Assembly: GCF_008639165.1 (NCBI RefSeq)
Contig: NZ_CP029197.1
Coordinates: 1,116,001-1,180,000, forward strand
DNA from: Streptomyces venezuelae ATCC 10712
GTDB taxonomy: Bacteria > Actinomycetota > Actinomycetes > Streptomycetales > Streptomycetaceae
Direction: 5' to 3'
DNA length: 64,000 bases
Shown here: positions 43,774 through 52,742 of the stretch, piece after piece
How positions within the stretch are numbered: the stretch's first letter is position 1
Layout of the letters: the number at the start of each line of letters is the position of its first letter
Translations under genes and position numbers: made by a program
The notes under the pieces: model-generated
Database searches by the model: none
What the model was told of the DNA's origin: nothing
What the model saw: only the letters and a program-made list of their open reading frames with translations

Positions 43774-44550
43774 TCAGGAGGACTTGCGGCCGAGCAGCTT
43801 GCCGACCTTCTCCGCGCGCGCCGAAAGGCCCCAGCCGGTGACCCGCCACAGCGCCTCGACGACGATGTTGCGGCTCATCTTCGAGTCGCCGATCTCGCGC
43901 TCCACGAAGGTGATCGGAACCTCGACGACGTGGAAGCCGGCGGCGACCGCGCGACGGGCCAGGTCGACCTGGAAGCAGTAGCCGGCGGAGGCCACGTCCT
44001 CCAGGCCCAGGCCCTCCAGGGTCTCCTTGCGGAAGGCCCGGTAGCCGCCGGTGACGTCGCGGATCGGCACGTCGAGCATCACGCGGGAGTAGAGGCTGCC
44101 ACCGCGGGAGATGAACTCCCGGGACTTCGGCCAGTTCACGATCCGGCCGCCCGGCACCCAGCGGGAGCCCAGGACCAGGTCCGCGCCCTTGAGGGCGGTC
44201 AGCAGCCGCGGGAGCTCCTCGGGCTGGTGGGAGCCGTCGGCGTCCATCTCGACGAGGACCTCGTACCCGTGCTCGATCCCCCACCGGAAGCCGGCGAGGT
44301 AGGCGGCGCCGAGCCCCTCCTTGCCCTTCCGGTGCAGAACGTGCACATGGTCGTCCTCGGACGCGATCTCGTCCGCGAACTTGCCCGTGCCGTCAGGGCT
44401 GTTGTCGTCGGCGACGAGAATGTGCGCCTCGGGTACGGCTTCCCGCACCCGCGCGACGATCGGCTTGATGTTCTCCGCCTCGTTGTAGGTCGGAATGATC
44501 ACCAAGGCCTTGCCGAGCGGGCCGTAACGCCTCTGGCCACCGTCGTTCAC
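43774..44550 (-). CDS. ppm1: polyprenol monophosphomannose synthase (Ppm1-type GT2)
   Basis: A 258-residue GT2 enzyme that transfers mannose from GDP-mannose to polyprenyl phosphate, the donor for protein O-mannosylation and lipoglycan assembly. Motifs are VIIPTYNEAENI, ADDNSPDGTG, the metal-binding VEMDADGSHQPEE and GSRWVPGG. There is no fused N-acyltransferase domain, unlike mycobacterial Ppm1. The GTG at 44550 has AAGGGG six bases upstream. S. coelicolor SCO1423 is the recalled counterpart. A promoter almost 300 bp upstream implies a long leader. Confidence 0.94.
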   Translation of the reverse strand: MNDGGQRRYGPLGKALVIIPTYNEAENIKPIVARVREAVPEAHILVADDNSPDGTGKFADEIASEDDHVHVLHRKGKEGLGAAYLAGFRWGIEHGYEVLVEMDADGSHQPEELPRLLTALKGADLVLGSRWVPGGRIVNWPKSREFISRGGSLYSRVMLDVPIRDVTGGYRAFRKETLEGLGLEDVASAGYCFQVDLARRAVAAGFHVVEVPITFVEREIGDSKMSRNIVVEALWRVTGWGLSARAEKVGKLLGRKSS

Positions 44551-44986
44551 TACTGCCCCTTCGGATACATACGCAGGCCCCCACCATAGCGAGGTCCCCG
44601 GAGTGCTCCGGCGCGGCGGGTCGTGTGACGGGGACGGGGCGGGCGGTGCGGGGCCCGTCGTCCTTCGGTCCGACCTGGGAACCGCTGGCTGCGGGTCGAC
44701 CGAGAGCCGTTGTCTACTGAACGTCCGGGCCCCACCCGGGTCGCACCTTCCGCCGGAGAAACCTTCCCTCGCGGCCGAGGCGCGGGCGGCGTACGGCGAA
44801 TGCGTGGGGATGCGGTCCGGTCGGACGTCCTGTGGTGGACGCGGAGAACCTACCCGCCCCTGACGGTCGACTGTCAACACCCGCTTGACCTGCGAATACT
44901 TCCCAAAAGGCCAGGCCGGAGGGGAAGATCCGCAGGTCGGGGACAAGCGTGCGGAGCGGGCGTCCCGGAGGGGACATATCCCTACA
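44551..44986. other. long leader/promoter region of ppm1
   Basis: This 436-bp gap lies between the amidohydrolase stop and ppm1, both leftward. It contains a good minus-strand promoter at 44847-44877, which leaves an untranslated leader of about 290 nt. I see no riboswitch family, tRNA or convincing short gene in it. Confidence 0.5.
44847..44877 (-). promoter_or_regulatory. vegetative-type promoter for ppm1
   Basis: On the minus strand TTGACA (44872-44877), a 19-bp spacer and TAGGTT (44847-44852) match the HrdB consensus well apart from a slightly long spacer. The start would be near 44840. Confidence 0.55.
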
Positions 44987-46630
44987 TCACTCGTTCGGCC
45001 GTACGAAGACCGGCTGTCCGTGCACGACCGTCCGCAGGCAGACGGGGAGGTCGGCGCCGGGGGACAGATCGGGCAGACCGGGTGTCCCGGAGCGCGGGTC
45101 GGTGGACCAGCGGGCCACCCGGTCGTCGGGCGCCTGCACGACGAGCTCCTCGGTGCGCCAGACCGCGTAGTCGGCCGGAGCGCCCGGGACCAGCGTCCCC
45201 GCGTCGTCCCGCCCCACGGCCCGCCAGCCGCCCCGGGTGTGGGCGGTGAAGGCGGCCCGGACGGAGATCCGGTGCTCCGGGGTGCGGTGGAAGGCGGCGG
45301 CCCTGACCGTGCCCCAGGGGTCGAGCGGGGTCACCGGGCTGTCGGAGCCGAAGGCCAGCGGCACTCCGGCGCGCAGCAGCGCCGCGTACGGGTTCAGGGT
45401 GCGCGCCCGCTCGACGCCGAGCCGGTCGGCGTACATGCCCTCCTCGCCGCCCCAGAACGCGTCGAAGGCGGGCTGGACGGAGGCGGTGAGACCGAGCTCC
45501 GCGAAGGCGGCGATCGTCTCGGGGGTGAGCATCTCGACGTGCTCCACACGGTGCCGGGCGGCCCGCACCCGGGCCAGGCCGAGCTTCTCGGCGGCGGCCC
45601 TGACGCCCTCGACGACGGCGGTCACGGCCGCGTCCCCGATGGCGTGGAAACCCGCCTGGAGGCCCGCCTCGGTGCAGGCGACGACGTGCAGGGCGATGGT
45701 GGCCGCGTCCAGATGGGCGGCGCCGGTGTGGCCGGCGTCGGCGTGGTCGGCGTACGGCTCGTGGAGGCAGGCCGTGTGGGAGCCGAGGGAACCGTCGGCG
45801 AAGAGGTCACCGGCCGCGCCCAGGGCGCCGAGGGCACGGGCCCGCTCGACGTCGAGGTCCGCCCAGTAGCCGACGACCCGGGGGCCCGCCTCCTCGCGGG
45901 CCAGGTCGAGGAGGCCGGTGAAGTCCTCCTCGGAGGAGATGCGGGGGCCGCCGCACTCGTGCAGGGTGCCGATGCCGAGGGAGGCGGCGCGGCTCCTGGC
46001 GGCGCGCTGCGCCTCGGTGCGCTGGCGCGCGGAGACGGCGCCGAAGGCGGCCGCGCGGACCGCGTGGTGGGCGTCACCGGTGAGCGGCCGCTGCCCGTCG
46101 TGGAAGCCGTCCAGGTCGCGGACGCCGGGGACGAGGTCGAGCAGCGCCGTGGTGACGACGGCGGAGTGGACGTCGATCCGGGTGAGGTAGAGCGGCCGGC
46201 CGCCGGTGAGCCCGTCGAGCTCGGCCCGGGTGAGCGGACGGCGCTCGGGCCAGCGGGAGGCGTCCCAGCCGTGCCCGATGAGGATGCGGTCCTCGGGGCG
46301 GGCGGCGGCGTGGGCGCGGACGAGCTCCGCCGCCTCGGCGAGCGAGGCGGCGGTCGACAGGTCGAGCCCGGTGAGGGCGAACCCGGTGGCGGTGGTGTGC
46401 ACATGGGCGTCGACGAACGCCGGGGTGACGAGCGCGCCCTCCAGGTCGACCACCTCGTCCACACCGGAGGCGAAGGCGTCGGCCGCGCCCTCCGAGCCCA
46501 CCCAGGCGACGTGCCCGCGCTCCACCACCATGGCGGTGGCGAAGGGATCGGCGGGGCTGTGGACTTCCCCACCGCGCAGCAGCACGGTGCGGTGTTCGGC
46601 GGGCGACGCCGCAGGCATGGACTCACTCAT
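44987..46630 (-). CDS. amidohydrolase (YtcJ-like)
   Basis: A 547-residue metal-dependent hydrolase of the YtcJ/amidohydrolase group. The metal motif DAHVH (His76, His78), the YtcJ hallmark GHGWDASRWPE near 120, HAIGDAA near 330 and the FGSDSPVTPLDPW segment near 445 are present. Such enzymes hydrolyse N-acyl or cyclic amide bonds; the substrate is unknown. The ATG at 46630 is used; an internal ATG four codons in is an alternative. No signal peptide. Confidence 0.9.
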   Translation of the reverse strand: MSESMPAASPAEHRTVLLRGGEVHSPADPFATAMVVERGHVAWVGSEGAADAFASGVDEVVDLEGALVTPAFVDAHVHTTATGFALTGLDLSTAASLAEAAELVRAHAAARPEDRILIGHGWDASRWPERRPLTRAELDGLTGGRPLYLTRIDVHSAVVTTALLDLVPGVRDLDGFHDGQRPLTGDAHHAVRAAAFGAVSARQRTEAQRAARSRAASLGIGTLHECGGPRISSEEDFTGLLDLAREEAGPRVVGYWADLDVERARALGALGAAGDLFADGSLGSHTACLHEPYADHADAGHTGAAHLDAATIALHVVACTEAGLQAGFHAIGDAAVTAVVEGVRAAAEKLGLARVRAARHRVEHVEMLTPETIAAFAELGLTASVQPAFDAFWGGEEGMYADRLGVERARTLNPYAALLRAGVPLAFGSDSPVTPLDPWGTVRAAAFHRTPEHRISVRAAFTAHTRGGWRAVGRDDAGTLVPGAPADYAVWRTEELVVQAPDDRVARWSTDPRSGTPGLPDLSPGADLPVCLRTVVHGQPVFVRPNE

Positions 46631-46721
46631 GCGACCAGGCTAGGACCTGCCAGGACCCGGTTTGTCCGGCAGGTCCCCTCTCGCGCCTCCGACGGGGAGC
46701 CGGAGCTTGGCGCGTCCGGGG

Positions 46722-47162
46722 TCAGACGCGCGGCGGCCGGGCCTCGTACGGGGTGGAGAGGACGACGGTGGTGCGGCTGGAGACGCCGGCCTGGGAGCGG
46801 ATGCGGCTGAGCAGGTGCTCCAGCTCCAGCGGGGTGGCGACGCGGACCTTGAGGATGTAGTTCTCGTCACCGGCCACGCTGTGGCAGGCCTCGATCTCCG
46901 GGATGTCGGCGAGCCGGTCGGGGGTGTCGTCGGGGGCGCTGGGGTCGAAGGGTTTGACCGAGATGAAGGCGGTCAGCGGCAGGCCGACGGCCTCCGGGTC
47001 GACGACGGCGGCATAGCCGCGGATGACACCGCGCTGCTCGAGACGCCGGACGCGCTGATGCACCGCCGAGGTGGACAGGCCGGTGGCCTTGCCCAGGTCG
47101 GTGTAGCTCATGCGCCCGTCCTTGACGAGCAACTCGACGATCTGACGATCCAGCTCCTCCAT
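46722..47162 (-). CDS. Lrp/AsnC-family regulator
   Basis: A 146-residue Lrp/AsnC regulator. The N-terminal helix-turn-helix (GRMSYTDLGKATGLSTSAVH) is followed by a RAM effector domain with GDENYILKVRV. It senses amino acids and acts as a multimer. AAGG lies about eight bases before the ATG. It is divergent from a small conserved gene across 225 bp and may control it or itself. Confidence 0.94.
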   Translation of the reverse strand: MEELDRQIVELLVKDGRMSYTDLGKATGLSTSAVHQRVRRLEQRGVIRGYAAVVDPEAVGLPLTAFISVKPFDPSAPDDTPDRLADIPEIEACHSVAGDENYILKVRVATPLELEHLLSRIRSQAGVSSRTTVVLSTPYEARPPRV

Positions 47163-47387
47163 GCGGTGACCTTATTGCTCCGGCGGGAGCACGGCACCGC
47201 CGGGGGCGACCACTATCGGGCGGTATGGGGCATCCCGGGGCAGCTGCGGCGGGCATGTGACGAACGCCACAGGTTTGCGTCCGCCCTCGGGTACTGCCAC
47301 ACGATTATGCGGACGGCTGCATGGGAAGTGCTTGCTGTGGTCGAGGCCGTACAGATCCGGCCGACCCACCCGAGGGGGAGATTCTCC

Positions 47388-47756
47388 ATGCAGGAGCCTG
47401 TTGATTCGGTCGACACGCACGACGAGCTCGACGCGTACGACACCTTTGAGATGTTCCGGGTCGTCTGCCCGGAGTGCGCGCAGCCCATCGCGCTGCTCGC
47501 GGACGAGGACGTGCTGCCGGAGCACGCGCTGTGCCCGACGCCGTGGAACCCCTTCGTCCTGACGGTCTGCCCGGGTACGGGCCTGTCGGCGACCGAGGCG
47601 GGTCCGGCGGACGACACCCTGGAGGTCCAGGAGCAGGACACCGCCCTGCTCCTGACGCTCCCCCAGGGCCTCGACTGGCGCACCCAGCCCTTCTCGCACG
47701 TCGGCGGACCGGGCTCGCGCCCGATCCGGGTGCCGCAGATGCGGCGCGCGGCCTGA
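47388..47756 (+). CDS. conserved Cys-containing small protein
   Basis: A 122-residue acidic protein. VCPEC near residue 26, a Cys in ALCPTPW near 53 and another in TVCPG near 63 could form a zinc site. No family function is known to me. The ATG at 47388 follows GGGGGAG eight bases upstream. Upstream in-frame starts exist but lack a ribosome site. It ends nine bases from the convergent phosphotransferase gene. Confidence 0.75.
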   Translation: MQEPVDSVDTHDELDAYDTFEMFRVVCPECAQPIALLADEDVLPEHALCPTPWNPFVLTVCPGTGLSATEAGPADDTLEVQEQDTALLLTLPQGLDWRTQPFSHVGGPGSRPIRVPQMRRAA

Positions 47757-47765
47757 GGCCGTCGG

Positions 47766-48857
47766 TCACCAGTAGCTTCCCCGCACCATCGCCGCGAGCG
47801 TGGCGTGGTGCAGGATCAGCCCGTCGGGGTCCGCGGGTACCTGGACCTCGCCGAAGTGGGCCTGCCGGTACGCGATCCTGAGCATCACGATCGCGTGCCG
47901 CAGCGCCGCGTAGAGGGTGTGGAACTCCATGTCGCGCGGGGTGTGCCCGGTCAGCTCCGCGTAGCGCCGTTCGACGGCGTCGCGCCGCAGGAAGCCGGGC
48001 AGCCCCGGCTGGCCGAAGCTCACGGTCAGGTCCTGGAAGAAGCGGTGGAGGTAGACGGTCCAGCCGAGGTCGACCTCGCGGGGGACGAAACCCGCCATCT
48101 CCCAGTCGAGGACGGCCGCGGGGGTGAATCCGTCGTAGACGATGTTCCCGATGCGGGCGTCGCCCCAGCCGAGCACGGCCGGGCCCTCGTCGGCCGGCCA
48201 GTGCGCCTCCAGCCAGTCGAAGGCGGATTCGATGAGCGGCGAGGGCGCGAGTCCCGCCACCACCCAGTCGTAGTAGGCGCGTTGGGCGTCGACGTGGCGG
48301 CGCAGCGGGGTCCCCGGGCCGTCCGGGAGCAGGAACTCCGCTTCCTTCGCCGGGAACTGGTCGTGCAGCCGGGCGAGTACGGCGACGGACTCGGCTTCGA
48401 GCAGGGCGCGTTCGGCGTCGGTCGCGGCGTGCAGCCAGTTCCCCTCGTACGTGTAGGGCATGACGTCCGGCGGGACGCGCCCCTCGGCACGGGCCATCAC
48501 GAAGAAGGACGCGCCGAGCGGTTCCGGGTCCTCCTCGAGCCAGAGCACGCGCGGCACGGGTACGTCGGTGTGCTCGCCGACCAGGCGCATGACGCGGTGC
48601 TGCCGGGCCATGTCGTAGACGGGGAAGACGGTGTACGCGGCGGGGTCGGCGGCCAGCCGCAGGGCGCAACCGCGCACCGGGGCGTCGGGGTGGTCGAGGT
48701 CGAAGAGCAGGGTCTCGCTGGACATGCCGTTGGACCCGGGCACGGCGAGCCCGGTGACACGGGCGCCGGGCAGGCGCCGGTCCAGCCATCGGGTGAGCCG
48801 ACGCCCGAGCTCCTCGGGGTCGCGGGTGGTGGTGCGGGGACGGGGTGCGGAGGTCAT
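47766..48857 (-). CDS. aminoglycoside phosphotransferase-family protein (ACAD10-like kinase)
   Basis: A 363-residue APH-fold kinase. The nucleotide loop PGSNGMSSET is near residue 45. The catalytic loop reads GWGDARIGN, with Trp replacing the usual His before Gly-Asp, a variation I associate with this phosphotransferase subgroup. VLDWEMA supplies the metal-binding Asp. Related proteins phosphorylate hydroxyacyl groups alongside acyl-CoA dehydrogenases, and one lies 2 kb away. The ATG at 48857 follows GAGGAG. It is downstream of the DUF7065-like gene across a repeat-filled gap. Confidence 0.85.
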   Translation of the reverse strand: MTSAPRPRTTTRDPEELGRRLTRWLDRRLPGARVTGLAVPGSNGMSSETLLFDLDHPDAPVRGCALRLAADPAAYTVFPVYDMARQHRVMRLVGEHTDVPVPRVLWLEEDPEPLGASFFVMARAEGRVPPDVMPYTYEGNWLHAATDAERALLEAESVAVLARLHDQFPAKEAEFLLPDGPGTPLRRHVDAQRAYYDWVVAGLAPSPLIESAFDWLEAHWPADEGPAVLGWGDARIGNIVYDGFTPAAVLDWEMAGFVPREVDLGWTVYLHRFFQDLTVSFGQPGLPGFLRRDAVERRYAELTGHTPRDMEFHTLYAALRHAIVMLRIAYRQAHFGEVQVPADPDGLILHHATLAAMVRGSYW

Positions 48858-48912
48858 GGAAAGGCTCCTCGGGGTGCCGGGGGCGTGGGGAGGGCGGGTC
48901 AGCGGGCCGTGG

Positions 48913-49053
48913 AGGTGAGGCGAGCCGCTGAACGGGCCGTCGGTGTAGGGCGGCGGGCCGTCGGCGTACGGGGAGCCGCTCAGGGGGCCGTCGAGGTGGG
49001 GCGAGCCGCTCAGCGGGTCGTCGACATAAGGCGAACCGCTCAGCGGGCCGTCG
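48913..49053. repeat. 30-bp tandem repeat between two genes
   Basis: Units start at 48913, 48943 (shortened to 21 bp), 48964, 48994 and 49024, with core GGCGAGCCGCTCAGCGGGCC. Read on the minus strand in one frame it gives a ten-residue Asp-Gly-Pro-Leu-Ser-Gly-Ser-Pro repeat. The stop codon of the upstream gene (49040-49042) lies inside the last unit. Confidence 0.88.
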
Positions 49054-50176
49054 AGGTGTGGTCGGCGAAGCCGCTGGGGTCGTGGCGGCCGAAGGAGCCG
49101 TGCTCGAAGATGCCGTGACCGGTGTGGCCGTCGAGGGTGAACCGGGCGGCGTGATCGGTGACGCCGTACGCGGCCATGGGGTGCGCGGCCGGGTCGGAGA
49201 GGTCGTAGACCCGCCGGTCGGTCCAGCCCCGGCCCTGCCAGGTGCCGTGCTGCCAGTCGGTGGCGGGCGGGTAACCGGCGCCGACGGCGAGCGGGGAGGA
49301 GGCGAGGATCTCGACGCCGATCTCCAGGGGCTTCCCGCTGGGGTCGGTGAGGTGGACGGTGGCCCGCTCGGGGTGGCGGGTGCCGGGACGGTACGTGATC
49401 TCGGTGCGGGGCCAGCCGAGTTGGGTGTCGCGGTGCCCGTTCCGTACGAGCAGGGCCTCGTTGAGGGTGCGGTAGCCGTCGGCGTCCTCCTGGGCGATGA
49501 CCATGAGGAAGCGGTCCTCGAAGCGCATCGGGATCCAGAGCCAGTGGAATCCCTCGGGGCGGAACTCGGCGGCGCGGCCGGGCTCTTCGCCGGGGATCGG
49601 GCGGACGCCCCAGCTGCGGTCGCGGGTGCCGGTCCACGCCCCCGGGGTGACCGTGAACTCCTCGCCGCCGGCCCTGATCGTGCCCGCGCAGTGTCCGGCC
49701 TGGACGAAGCGGCGGCCTTCGAGGGTGAGCCGGCCGCCGTGCCGCTGGGTGTGGTGGGGTTCCCAGACGGCCGGGAAGTCGCCGGTCCAGCTGAGGTCGT
49801 ACGAGAGGCCTTCGGGGTCGTCGGGGTCGGCCGCGCAGCGCAGGGAGAGGCGCTTGAGCGGCTCGTCGACGGTGATGGTGAGCGGGCCGACGGAGAGGTT
49901 CGTCCGGTCGTCGCCGAGGGCGTCGGAGGCGCGGACGGCGTGCAGCCGGTCGCCGACGCGGAGGGTGGCGTAGGCGTCGATGACACCGGTGTTGGGGTAG
50001 ACCCCGAGACCGGCGATGAGCAGGGCCCGGCCGGTGTGGTCGAAGACGTGGAAGATGCACCGGTCGTAGGCGTTGCGATCGCCGCTGACGTGGTGCTTCA
50101 TCGAGAGCGGGGCCTGGTGCACGGGGTATTCGTCGAGTGCGACGGGCCGGTCGTCGACGTGCCGGTGCCCGGACAT
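49040..50176 (-). CDS. beta-rich DUF7064/DUF7065-like protein
   Basis: A 378-residue protein beginning MSGHRHVDDRP with an AGGAGG ribosome site seven bases upstream. Its beta-rich text (HHVSGDRNAYDRCIFHVFD near 35-53, WTGTRDRSWGVRP near 190, HWLWIPMRFEDRF) resembles lipocalin-like proteins encoded beside APH-type phosphotransferases. I cannot name its reaction. The 3' end runs into the 30-bp repeat array, so the last 3-4 residues and the stop codon lie inside the array. Confidence 0.78.
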   Translation of the reverse strand: MSGHRHVDDRPVALDEYPVHQAPLSMKHHVSGDRNAYDRCIFHVFDHTGRALLIAGLGVYPNTGVIDAYATLRVGDRLHAVRASDALGDDRTNLSVGPLTITVDEPLKRLSLRCAADPDDPEGLSYDLSWTGDFPAVWEPHHTQRHGGRLTLEGRRFVQAGHCAGTIRAGGEEFTVTPGAWTGTRDRSWGVRPIPGEEPGRAAEFRPEGFHWLWIPMRFEDRFLMVIAQEDADGYRTLNEALLVRNGHRDTQLGWPRTEITYRPGTRHPERATVHLTDPSGKPLEIGVEILASSPLAVGAGYPPATDWQHGTWQGRGWTDRRVYDLSDPAAHPMAAYGVTDHAARFTLDGHTGHGIFEHGSFGRHDPSGFADHTSTAR

Positions 50177-50337
50177 GGCTGACCTCCTGGTCGGCGAGCG
50201 CGCTTCCGCGAGGGAACCTGACGGTACGTCAGCTCGGCTCCGGGGGGCCAGAGTCGTGCACCGACCGGGTACCGGACGAACTGCCGCTCGAATGCGTACG
50301 GGGGTGACCAGGGCCGCCGGGGCGCGTTGGTCCGGGC

Positions 50338-50970
50338 ATGACCACGCTGTACACCACTCCCAGCGGCATCGGTCGGCACCGACAGGCCGGGCCGCGCGTT
50401 GAAGAATCGGTTCCTCACGCCCCGATGACGGCCATGCCGCCGATGACACCGGCGGCGGCCCCGATGCCGCAGCTGGTGCAGACGCCGACGGCCACGGCGG
50501 TGCAGGTGCCGACGGCCACGCCGATGCAGGGGCCGACGGCCACGTCGGCGCCCGGCACACCCGGCCCTGGCAATGGGCGGGTGGGCGCTGGCTCTGGGCC
50601 GGGCCTTGGGCTCGGCCCTGGCTCTGGCCTGGGCCCTGGATCCGGGCTGGGCCCTGGCTCTGGGCTGGGCCCTGGTCCCGCCACCCCCATCACCGCCCCC
50701 GCCCCCACGCCGACGCCCACGCCCGTACAGGTACCCATGCCCATGCCCATGCCCGTGCCGGTGCCGGTGCCGGTGCGGGCGCCCGTCCCCGGGCCCGTCC
50801 CCGCCGACCCGCCCATCTACAAGGAGGTGCTCTCCCTCTGGGCGAGCCAGGGCCGCGCCCTCCCCGGCCACCGCGACCGGGAATGGGCCCGGCTCGCCTC
50901 GGGCCCCGTCTGGGCCGACCGCACGGTCCGGGTCAGCGGGACTCTGGTCCGACCAGGTGACGGGCGATGA
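50338..50970 (+). CDS. low-complexity Pro/Gly/Met-rich protein
   Basis: A 210-residue hypothetical protein. The middle holds a six-residue Gly-Pro-Gly-Ser-Gly-Leu repeat (about residues 84-112, coded by an 18-bp DNA repeat near 50588-50675) and then alternating Pro-Met and Pro-Val dipeptides. The last 50 residues (YKEVLSLWASQGRALPG onward) look like a folded helical domain. The start at 50338 has a weak ribosome site. The end overlaps the acyl-CoA dehydrogenase by 38 bp, tail to tail. Coding status is uncertain because GC repeats keep frames open. Confidence 0.5.
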   Translation: MTTLYTTPSGIGRHRQAGPRVEESVPHAPMTAMPPMTPAAAPMPQLVQTPTATAVQVPTATPMQGPTATSAPGTPGPGNGRVGAGSGPGLGLGPGSGLGPGSGLGPGSGLGPGPATPITAPAPTPTPTPVQVPMPMPMPVPVPVPVRAPVPGPVPADPPIYKEVLSLWASQGRALPGHRDREWARLASGPVWADRTVRVSGTLVRPGDGR

Positions 50971-52111
50971 CCACCCGCTGGATCTGATTGGTGCCCTCGA
51001 CGATCTGGAGCATCTTCGCCTCGCGCAGATACCGCTCCACGGGGAAGTCCGCCGTGTACCCGTACCCGCCGAGCACCTGCACCGCGTCCGTCGTGATCCG
51101 CATCGCGGCGTCCGTGCAGAACAGCTTGGCCATCGCCGCGCAGCGGCCGAAGGGACGCCCCTCGTCCCGCAGCCGCGCCGCCTCCAGGTACAGGGCCCGG
51201 CCTGCCTCCACCTGGGTCGCCATGTCGGCGAGGAGGAAACGGAGCCCCTGGAAGTCGGCGATCGGCCGGCCGAACTGGCGGCGCTCCTTGGCGTACCCGA
51301 CGGCCTCGTCCAGGGCCGCCTGGCCGAGCCCGACCGCGCAGGCGGCGATGCCGAGCCGCCCCGAGTCCAGGGCGTCGAGCGCGATCGCGAAACCCTGCCC
51401 CTCCGCGCCGAGCCGCCGCTCGTCGGGGACCCGCACCCCGTCGAAGTGGAGTTGCGCGGTGGGTGAGCCCTTCATGCCCATCTTCCGCTCGGGAGGTGCG
51501 GCGCTCAGCCCCGGCGCGTCCCCGGGCACCAGGAAGGCTGTGACGCCCCGCGCCCCCGCGCCGCCGGTCCGGGCCATCACCGTGCAGAAGTCGGCGATGC
51601 CGCCGTGGGTGATCCACGCCTTGGTGCCGTCGATCACCCAGTCCCCGCCGTCGCCGTCCCGTACGGCCCGGGTGCGCAGCGCCGCCGCGTCCGAGCCGGC
51701 GTGCGGTTCCGAGAGGCAGTACGCGCCGAGGAGACCGCCGCCCAGCATCGCGGGGAGATGGGCGGCCCGCTGCTCCTCGGTGCCGTAACGGGCGAGGGCG
51801 TGACAGGACAGGCTGTGGACGCTGACCCCGAGGCCCACGGTGAGCCGCGCGGCGGCGAGCTCCTCCAGGACCTGGAGGTAGACCTCGTACGGCTGGCCGC
51901 CTCCGCCGTAGGCGGGGTCGTACGGCAGTCCGAGCAGGCCCGAGCGGGAGAGCAACGCGAACAGTTCGCGGGGGAAATGCCCGGCGGCCTCCTCCTCGGC
52001 GGCGCGCGGGGCGATCTCGCGCCGGGCGATGTCGCGCGTCAGGGCGAGCAGCTCGCGGGCCTCGTCGGTGGGCAGCCGGCGTTCCACGCCGTCCGGGGTG
52101 CTGTCGGCCAT
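50933..52111 (-). CDS. acyl-CoA dehydrogenase
   Basis: A 392-residue flavoenzyme oxidising acyl-CoA to enoyl-CoA, passing electrons to ETF. It has the FAD-binding segments YCLSEPHAGSD and WITHG, the FGRPIADFQ helix and the catalytic-base Glu372 in QIVEGTNQIQ. Chain-length preference is not readable. The ATG at 52111 with AGGAG about nine bases upstream is preferred over a start 11 codons earlier. SCO1428 is the recalled S. coelicolor counterpart. Confidence 0.95.
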   Translation of the reverse strand: MADSTPDGVERRLPTDEARELLALTRDIARREIAPRAAEEEAAGHFPRELFALLSRSGLLGLPYDPAYGGGGQPYEVYLQVLEELAAARLTVGLGVSVHSLSCHALARYGTEEQRAAHLPAMLGGGLLGAYCLSEPHAGSDAAALRTRAVRDGDGGDWVIDGTKAWITHGGIADFCTVMARTGGAGARGVTAFLVPGDAPGLSAAPPERKMGMKGSPTAQLHFDGVRVPDERRLGAEGQGFAIALDALDSGRLGIAACAVGLGQAALDEAVGYAKERRQFGRPIADFQGLRFLLADMATQVEAGRALYLEAARLRDEGRPFGRCAAMAKLFCTDAAMRITTDAVQVLGGYGYTADFPVERYLREAKMLQIVEGTNQIQRVVIARHLVGPESR

Positions 52112-52282
52112 GGCCGGACGCTCCTCCCTGCCGGGCGCGGGCACGGGCGGCGGAGGCGGCGGGTGCCGAGCGCGGGGTCGCGGGGAGTATGCCCGTTCGG
52201 GACGCGGGGATCACACGGACGCGGAGGGATCACACGTACGCCGGGGCGGCCGGCGCGATGGCCACGGCCTCTCTCGGGGGGC

Positions 52283-52438
52283 TCACATGAGGCCGGCGCG
52301 GGTGACGAGCACGGCGAGCAGGACGACGAGGGTCCAGCCGAGGACGTGCTCGAGGATCTTGGGGCCCTGGTCGTCCGCGGGGCCACCGGTCCGGGCGCGC
52401 GGGAGGAATCGGGTGACGGCGGAGGAGGCGGAGGTCAT
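52283..52438 (-). CDS. SCO1431-type small membrane protein
   Basis: A 51-residue protein. RARTGGPADDQGPKILEHVL is followed by a single C-terminal membrane helix (WTLVVLLAVLVTRAGLM). This pattern matches the short SCO1431 family of streptomycete membrane proteins as I remember it. AAGGTGG lies five bases before the ATG at 52438. Function unknown. Confidence 0.78.
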   Translation of the reverse strand: MTSASSAVTRFLPRARTGGPADDQGPKILEHVLGWTLVVLLAVLVTRAGLM

Positions 52439-52742
52439 GGCGACCACCTTGCGCCACGGAGACACCCCCGGGGTAGAGACATCGGTCACGTCGCCCGGGG
52501 CCACCCTGCCGGACCAGCCGATCCCGAGCGCCCCGAGGCCCTTGCCCCACACGGCCGAGAACGGTCCGGGAAGCAGAGGTACCAACCCCCTCGTGTGCCG
52601 GACACCACTCCCCCACTAGCGTCACGCGACGCACCAGGACCGCTGCGATGCACCCATCAGCCCCACGCCTAAACCGTACCTTCGCGCCAGGGTATGGCGG
52701 TCCTTCTCGGACAGGCCCGGGAGGGCCATCGGCCGGTCGCGG

